Positions 56,559-64,000 of a stretch of DNA of 64,000 nt are shown in pieces. Both the position numbers and the translations under genes were made by a program. Under the pieces are notes generated by a model. It was not told where the DNA came from. It did not search any database and saw only the letters and a list, made by a program, of their open reading frames with translations. The stretch spans positions 1-64,000 of the forward strand of contig SKCR01017751.1 of the NCBI GenBank assembly GCA_019454045.1, written 5' to 3'. Within the stretch, counting starts at the first letter, position 1; each line of letters begins with the position of its first letter. The DNA comes from Zanthoxylum bungeanum (lineage: Eukaryota; Streptophyta; Magnoliopsida; Sapindales; Rutaceae).

Positions 56559-59203
56559 TGAACAATCTTAGATCTATGGTTCAATGGTGAACTTCCAGAA
56601 TCGATATCAAATATCACTTCCATTATAAGTTATAGGATAATTTTCTTTATAAGAAAACAACAGAACCATTAAGTATCAAATACTCATAAATGATTCTGAT
56701 ATCCTATTAGACTTATATAGAAGATGTATAAGGGTTGTTTCATCTTATTAATTACGTAGTTCCATTTATAATTTATCATTCTCACATTTGACTTCAATAA
56801 GTCAAGTCTTTTCTACAATAGTTAACATCTGATGTTACACACCAAGTAATAAAATGATTTTATTACTTGGGATCGTAGGAAAGATATTCTATCAAATAGA
56901 ATACAATATTCTATTAAACAGAATAAACGATAAACTTTTACTTATACCTTCGAGGTGTAAATAATTTACATTATATAACTATTATATAAAAGAAAGATTC
57001 AAATCTCAAACTTTTCAAGATTCAGATTTTCTACCTATACATATCATATATGTAACTGTGGAAATTAATGGAACCTAAATTAAAAGGATGAACTAGTGTT
57101 ACTAGAGCATATCCCCAAGAGTATTGAAACTAATTCGGTAACATTCAATATCAAACGAATCAAATCATATAAGATTCGACTGCTCCCACTACTCAATTCC
57201 ATCAAGATGGAATCGTGGAAGAATAATATTGAATATGAATCATATTCACTGAATAACCTTAGAACTAATTACTTTAAATTCATATGTTTGATCATATCAA
57301 CGATCTTTGAACAATTCAAAGACTTGTTATGAATTTTAATGATAGAGTTCTCACAAAACATCAGATTGAATATATATGAACAAGTCAAAAATATTCAACC
57401 TACGTTTCATCAGAACAGATTGAAAGTTCTTGATTATTTCAAGACGTTCAATATGTGTTCTTTCAGAAACACGTAACTAAGTTATGACAATTCATAAACT
57501 AAGTTACGAAGTAAAGAAAACTACCTTAAGCAATTACAATTTATTAAACTACATACATCCAATATATCAGTTAAATAAATCTGGTGGTCCAATGACAATC
57601 ATTGGTTAAACGAGATCTTAATCACCTTCCTGAATACAATATTCGTTAAATGGATAAGGATATGTGGTGTGATCTCGTATCAAACCATCCTTTACCATAC
57701 GGAATAAGCATCCAATGCTTAAGTGATAAAATCTCCTAAAGCACCGTTCTACATTATTTATTTTACCGAATAATTTTTCTTAATTTTTATCTCTACGTCA
57801 ATGACATTACTAGTTATATTTAAAATATATAACAACTTCTTTAAAAAAAACAAGTAACTATCCAATAGTTGCAAGTTCCGATATCAAATATCAAAAACAA
57901 TCGTTAACTAATATTTTAAATAACTAGACGGGAGATCTGGTATCCAATACCTATAGTTGTAGTATTGTGAAAATCGATATTTCTATACACAACTATACGC
58001 TTCTCCTTTCTTTAGCTTTACTATTTGCATTCAACTATTCACAACAATTGTAAATAATTGATTAGCAAATTGTGTCAGACACATTGCCTCTATAGGTCAT
58101 TAAAGCTAAGAAAACGTCATTACTAGATAAACAAATACCTAATGGGGCTTTCTTAATACCAGTCAAGAATCTCGAGACATGAACTAATTCAAGTCAATTC
58201 TTACTGCATAAGAAACTATTCTCTCTAAGTATATACCCTAAAAGGGATATCTATCTAGATTATCTATCATGACTTAGAAACTAAGTCATTAACCATCTTG
58301 ATTTTTGAAGAAAATCAGAACAATAGTTCCCGATGGTTTAGACAATTCTAATAATATCCTAGTCTAGTAGTATCTAGAACCTATTCTAGAATAACTGCAA
58401 ACAAGAGTCAAGTCAGATAACATATCAAAAATATGTGCAGTGAATTAAAAGTTTAATTCTATCTAATATAATAGATTAAGGAAAACAAACAAGCGGCTAT
58501 TTCTATAATAATACACACTGCATAAGTTAAGGAATATCTTAAACTTAGCAGTGCCTCCTACTATTTACGTAATACCGTAATCCCTAACGGAAAAATGAGA
58601 ATTCAATAATTAAATCAAATTCCATAATGGGAAGTGGACCCCATGAATATATTTCGACTCACAGCAGAGGCACGGTCTCACCTACGTATATTTACAGGTA
58701 GACAACTCATTTGTCAATCACTCAATAGTGACTCCGAGGTTCCGGTCCTGGTCGTTTCTCATTGTCGGTGCTAAGGTAGGCCCACAAGGAGACGTACCAA
58801 GGTTAAACTCGTCAATGATAAACTCAAGTTACTTGCGTAACCCTGACAGCTAGGGCACGTTCAGGATTCCGCTTTCGCTTGAATTTATCTAGTATCTAAT
58901 ATACATCTGGCATAAATAAATCTCTATGGGCTACACCCTCACAGCAGAGGCACGGTCTCGGATGTAGTCACGGAAAAATATTCATAAACCGTATTGACAA
59001 GACGGACCAAGAAACAAGTATTCCAAATACCAATTACTTTAAAACCTTATTAAGCAGGGATATTCCATAAAAGATTCTTTTAATTTATTTAATCAAATTA
59101 AATAAATATATGCATGCTACAAGTAAAGAAAAGAACAAGAATTAGATTTTAAAGGGCTAATCATATCGGGGTGTCCAGAATCAGACTCGCTCTGATACCA
59201 TTT
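56559..59203 (-). other. Leader of element C, minus strand
   Basis: AT-rich, with no convincing ORF. It begins at the primer site (59189-59200) and ends where the family-B LTR is inserted. The motif CACAGCAGAGGCACGGTCTC occurs twice (about 58660 and 58940). Confidence 0.75.
59189..59200 (-). other. tRNA-Met primer-binding site of element C
   Basis: The minus strand reads TGGTATCAGAGC, three bases from the LTR. Confidence 0.9.
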
Positions 59204-61791
59204 TGTAGGGTTTTAAGGGGGAATATCGGTAACACAGCGCAATAGCGGAAAATCAAAATTTTCCGATTTCAAAACTTTTTCTCAGATTAATTAAATAAAC
59301 TTATTTATTTAATTATCCAATTGTCAAATTCTGAAAAATTACACAAGAGATCAAATTTCTTGGTAATTACCAAATTGCCCAAAAACTTTGTAAATTAATT
59401 ATTTTAGCCCAAAAATTATCAAATATAATTTTGGATGATTCTAAATAATTTCTAAAATGTTTTTCAACACATCTAATGCATCAAAATCAGATTTAACACA
59501 AATCCCCAATTTTTTCCCAATTGTCGTGACTACCCCCAAATTTTCAAGTAATTGCATTTTGGTCAATTTTGTTCAAAACATACCAAGATCAAATCCAATC
59601 AACCCAAAAATTTACATGCATCATATTCATACCATAATACATCACATAGATGAAAAGCCCCAAATTTGGAGTGGGTTATGAACCCTAATTTTTCAATTTC
59701 ATCAAATTATCCAAATTTACAAAATCCAACACTTTAATTCATTCAATACTTCACCAATCAGCCTCACCACTTTGAAAAACTCTAGAACAATTATAGGTCA
59801 CCAAGGAGTGGCTTACTAATTCTAGAATGGCAACTTTGATTTTCAAAGAATCAAAAGTAAGCTTTAAAACCAGTTTAAGCTCACTTACATGCATCAATCT
59901 TTCACACAAGTTCTCAACCAATAAAACACAAACTATAAGAAGAGAGATACATCAAAGCATCACAAATGAAGCTAAGTATGTTAGAAACATTTTTCATGTT
60001 GGAGGAATTGAAAGAAAACTTACAAATGCTTAAGATTTCCAAGATTTTATTCTTTTCTCCAAACCTTTCTCTCAACCACTTTTGTGTTCTATTTTTGTGT
60101 ATATGAACTTGTTTTAACCCTAAAATGAAACAAAACAATATATACTTGCCAAAAAATGGCCTTGGCCGAAATTGTGATTTATATATAATATCTAGATATT
60201 TTTGTTTCATTTAATTTTTTGCTTTATCAACTTGCATTCTAAATTATTACACCTTTAATGAATTATTCAACAAGTCAACAATTGCAACTTAAAAAATATA
60301 ACCATTATATTTAATTTAGGGTGATAGCCGAATATTACAAATAAAAACGAAAAAAGATATTTCAATTTCAACAATTAAAATAAATATCCAAGGAAGTCAA
60401 ATTCAATTTGACAACCTTTTCCTTTAAGTATAAAGTCAATAATTTACACTTATAATCATTTCCTAACTTTATCATTTGGTGAGATATTTATATTTTAATT
60501 ATATTAATCATTTAACAATTAAATAATTAATTAATTAAATACAAATATCTCAATATATGTATTATATTTACTTTAAATATTCAAATACATATATTAATGA
60601 TATATGTCAAATACCTTATTCGAAAATTTATTAATGTGTATTTAATAATATCATATATTAAATACAAATACACATTAATTAGGAAATGACGGTTCGGCCC
60701 ATTTGCATGTATTTTTCGTTTAACCATTAAACGATTTATAAATAATCATCATTATTTATAAAAGTCGCCCTAGTCATCTACGAGTATATTTCATTAGTGA
60801 GACTCTCTAGATTCAGGTATATACGTCACAAAATCCAATTTTGTGTCCATAATTTACCCACCCGTAAATTATGACGACCACGGATAAACTAGCTGAATCA
60901 TACAGGTCGAGGTCATTGCATACGTACAATCCCTCCATCACAGGTATCCGGATAATACCAGAGATATAGATGTAAACGTCAAATCTCTATAGGTATTATC
61001 CTGTCGACGTATCTATTAGCAATCTCTAAATAACAATCGGAAATTACTTCCGAATTATACTTTGGCCACAGATTTAACAGACTGCTAATCATATATGGAC
61101 TACCTATGCTCTGTACACAGAGCTGACGGATCCTATCTTGATACACACAGGATATCCTAAGGATCGGTCCAAACCCAACGAACAGGTGGAGGTCTGATCT
61201 AAATAGATCGGTGACGTGACTGCCATCTAAGTGTGGAGGATGTCTCATACATCCACAGTGGTATCTCAAGTTGAATGACCACTATGCTACTCAACCCGAG
61301 AAGATTCTTATTGACATTGGTGTATCATCCATTAAGAATATTCGGTGAGTCGTTCAATGTTTATCTATTATAAACACCTACATGTCTATACGAGTCTCCC
61401 TAAACTCATGGTTCATTGGGATTAACCATCGGACCAAGTCTCGATATACGACATGTACTGGTCTCAACGGATTTGACTAGCCGACCCGTGTTAGTGAATC
61501 TTCACCAGGAACTATATTTGATAATATACATTTAGCAGTGACACTTCCCAGTGTCAATTACAAACTACCTTTGTAACTTTGTACTGCAATATATATTATC
61601 GGGCCTTTGTCTAATATATACATATCACTAAACCATATTTAGTTTCAATCTAATCGTAATAAGATCGAATACGTGTATAAAAACAAGAGGTGCAACCATA
61701 AATAATTTATATTATGGAAAATGAGATGTTCGTATTCATGAATCAGACATAAATACTGTCCGGATTGGCACTCTGAGCACCAACCCCAACA
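59204..61791 (-). repeat. 5' LTR of element C (2588 bp)
   Basis: The plus strand runs TGTAGGGTTTTAAGGGGG ... AGCACCAACCCCAACA, with one base lost at the left end relative to the other LTR. It contains the 96-codon ORF 60979-61269. Confidence 0.92.
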
Positions 61792-61796
61792 GTATG
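61792..61796 (+). repeat. Target site duplication GTATG (right) of element C
   Basis: Matches 39807-39811. Confidence 0.92.
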
Positions 61797-63448
61797 ACTA
61801 TGTGTCTATGGAAGTCCGAAATCAGGGTAGGTGTATTTGGTCTTAACCTGAGACTTACACCGCTAATACTTGCGACAATCAATATACTTTGGTTTTGGTT
61901 GTCCAGGGCTTTAACAGGTTCTGTGTACGCCTCTGCTGGGTATATTGAGAATCGTAGTGTGTTGGGTGTGATGTCAAGACAGAAGTATCACTCCAGTCAT
62001 ATGGAGATGATGATCACGTTGGGATACAGAACTGGTTCTCTAAAGGGTTGCAACCATCGGGATAATATGACTTGGTCATGATTATCCGATAATAAAGAGA
62101 CTAGTTGCTCGTAATCCAATATATGCTTCGTACGGGGCAGACACTGTACCAGCCCCAGGCCTTGCATGTGATTATCCGATACTGGATCGAAATACGCAAT
62201 ACCACGTATACTACGCCTGATATAGATCGCTTATTCCTGTAAGCATGTTTCTGGAGAATTGGGTAGGCATGGCGCTTTGCTAGAAGCCAACCTTATCTTG
62301 TAAATCGGTACAAACGTAATACTAGGTACTTACGTGTTCGGATAGTCCGACGATCGAATTTACTGCCAACATATCCGGGGATCTCATGGGTCGCTTCCCG
62401 AAGATTCACCGATGACGTATGACTCGCACTTTGTTAATCTGGGATTAATTAGATGAGAGAGAAAATTAATCTGTGATTAATTATGGAGATATTTTATCTG
62501 GGATAAAATATCATTAAAAGAGAGATAACGATTAATTTGGAATTAATCGATAAATAATATATTCGATATATTATACGAAATTGGATTTTGACGCGGAATT
62601 AAAATTAGATTTTAATTCGGGCGAACGAATTAATTTAGAATTAATTCGTTAGTGACATGAATAGTGATTTCGCTAGGCGTAATCATTTAATTACATCGCA
62701 ACGAAAAATTCGTTAATTTGGAAATAGCGAACCCGAGCCCGGGATTATTTGCGAGTGTATTTTCATTTCGAATTCGAGTGCGGCACGCAAGTCAAATCAA
62801 GCGTCAAATCGCTAGTCGCATCTAGCGTCACATCATCCGTCAATCAAGTGATAGATGTCTTTCACTTTGAGTGATTGACACAAGTCACTATTCATGAGTG
62901 ATGTGACTTGATGTAAGTTGATAGAAAGCTTTTTGAAAGCTTGATTGACATTTACAATTGTTTATTGATTGTATATGATTTATTTTGATTTTGGAAATTA
63001 AAAAGTGAAGTGTATTAGATACACTAAATCATTACAACCAAAAATCAATCTCTCTCTCCTCTTTTCTCATCTCTCTCACGCCCATGGAGGGGCTGTTTTT
63101 CTTCTGGTTTGCCGAGAGCCAAGGAGGAAAAAGGGAAGCAAAGTGTGATGTTTTGTGGCAAAAACATCAAGAGCTAGCACTCCGAGAGACATGCGAAGGT
63201 GATAGGGAAGTCCACCCATGAGCTTGGAATCACCATGACAAAGCTTGGAGCTTGGAAGATGATCCAAAACCGAAAATGGAGGAGCAAGGGACTGCTCACT
63301 GCCGAATGCACCAAGGAGGCAGAAATTGATTTTTGTTGTCCACCGCGTCGCTCAACCGCTCGATGTAAGTATTCTGCGACTTTCTCGATTGTATTCACAT
63401 GTATTTTCATGCTTGTTATTCGATCCTCAGGACCGTATAACTCTAACA
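61797..63448 (+). repeat. Second part of solo LTR B3
   Basis: Continues the family-B LTR from the element C insertion point to ACTCTAACA. It aligns with 18947-20545 of B1. Confidence 0.92.
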
Positions 63449-63453
63449 GTAGA
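63449..63453 (+). repeat. Target site duplication GTAGA (right) of solo LTR B3
   Basis: Matches 39408-39412. Confidence 0.92.
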
Positions 63454-64000
63454 CAGACAGACCGGCTAAAGTATTAAAACTTTCACGGTTAGACCATAAT
63501 GGAAAATACTTAAGCAATAAGTTTCTCAAATACTTGAAAGAGTATAGTATTTTTTCAATGAGGACTCCTCATGGAACACATCAATTTGACGGTGTGTCCG
63601 AACAGAGAAACCGAACCTTGTTGGACATAGTAAGGTTAATCATGAGTCGCTCTGAGCTACCATTTCCTTCAAGGGATATGCATTAAACAATGCAAGACTT
63701 ATTTTGAATAAAGTTCCATAAAAATTTGTTTGACAGAGTTCATATTAGATATGAACAGGAAAGAAACCGGGTTTTCTCATTCCTGAAGATCTGGGTATGC
63801 TAGGCATATGTTGGATGATACCAAACTAGAACCCAAATCGGATAAGTGCCTAAGTTGTGGTTATCCTAGGGAAACCAATGTATAGTACTTATACAACTCA
63901 CAAGAGAACAATGTAATTGTTGCTCGCCATGCGGTTTTCCTAAGAGGAATACCTATATGCAGTGGTAAGTGGGAGGAAAGTAAAACTCGATGAAAATCAG
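63454..64000 (+). pseudogene. Copia B2 integrase continuation, cut by window end
   Basis: Resumes at the base following the first part: a region matching KTLRSDRGGEY but degraded (GGTTAGACCATAATGG), then LDGVSEQRNRTLLDIVRLIMSRSELPF, a KIWVC.AYV region and the linker to RT (KWEESKTR). Stops and indels occur throughout. Confidence 0.85.

Larger units (their letters stand above)
39812..61791 (-). mobile_element. Copia family-C element, minus strand, with nested insertions
   Basis: LTRs at 39812-42426 and 59204-61791. The primer site (reverse of TGGTATCAGAGC at 59189-59200) lies beside the right LTR and the polypurine tract beside the left, so it is read from right to left. Its pol is like that of A and B, but its LTR is distinct. 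The gag/leader region is interrupted by Athila-2 and a minus-strand family-B element, joined by a deletion. Confidence 0.92.
39413..63448 (+). mobile_element. Solo LTR, Copia family B (B3), split by element C
   Basis: It starts TGTTGGACAATTATGACC and ends ACTCTAACA. The two pieces, 39413-39811 and 61797-63448, total 2051 bp once element C and its TSD are removed, matching family-B LTR length. The same TSD on both sides, with no internal region, shows it is a solo LTR made by recombination between the two LTRs of a full element. Confidence 0.9.
26449..64000 (+). mobile_element. Copia family-B element B2, host of a large nest, runs past window end
   Basis: 5' LTR 26449-27447 plus 34273-35301 (about 2028 bp once the insert and its TSD are removed), primer site at 35303, leader, degraded gag and integrase to 39412, then continuation from 63454 to the window end. 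Two independent insertions interrupt it: a family-A element in the LTR and a solo family-B LTR in the integrase. RT and RNase H would lie beyond 64000. Confidence 0.9.

Overview
This window is nuclear DNA of a flowering plant, probably a eudicot. The evidence is the content: Ty1/Copia and Ty3/Gypsy (Athila-type) LTR retrotransposons with plant tRNA-Met and tRNA-Asp primer sites, a CACTA transposon with 3-bp target duplications, Ulp1 and LOG homologues, and AT-rich noncoding DNA with GT-AG intron signals. It looks like gene-poor heterochromatin. I see no intact single-copy host gene, and no tRNA, rRNA or CRISPR array. The species cannot be named from the sequence.

Layout. 1-5551 is the 3' part of a Copia element (family A) with its 3' LTR at 3598-5551. 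5552-5855 is unassigned. 5856-18515 is an Athila-type gypsy element (Athila-1): 5' LTR, then a 5.8-kb CACTA element (7774-13554, TSD CGG) exactly inside its primer-binding site, then broken gag, protease, RT, RNase H and integrase. It is cut off by a family-B Copia LTR (18516-20545) with its leader. 22226-26448 is a mosaic: a family-C LTR end, a different gypsy-type LTR, and the 3' part of a third Athila element (Athila-3). Athila-3 carries an unknown ORF and an intronless copy of a plant LOG cytokinin-activating enzyme in the slot between pol and the 3' end.

26449-64000 is one large nest. A family-B Copia element (B2) starts at 26449 and runs past the window end. Its 5' LTR is interrupted by a young, internally deleted family-A element (27448-34267, TSD TCTCA). 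Its integrase region is interrupted by a solo family-B LTR (39413-63448, TSD GTAGA). That solo LTR is interrupted by a minus-strand family-C Copia element (39812-61791, TSD GTATG). The family-C element contains a truncated Athila element (Athila-2, 45440 to about 51360) fused to the 5' half of a minus-strand family-B element (about 51360-56558). The four complete TSD pairs give a firm order of insertion.

How the parts work: all coding regions are parts of retrotransposon polyproteins or cargo carried by transposons, and nearly all are frameshifted or truncated. The points most worth a second look are the LOG copy in the env-like slot of Athila-3, the captured gene pieces inside the CACTA element, an ABRE/G-box cluster upstream of a TATA box in the Athila-2 LTR, and repeated leader and LTR motifs shared by diverged families. 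Coordinates of degenerate domains are approximate; LTR termini, TSDs and primer sites were read base by base.
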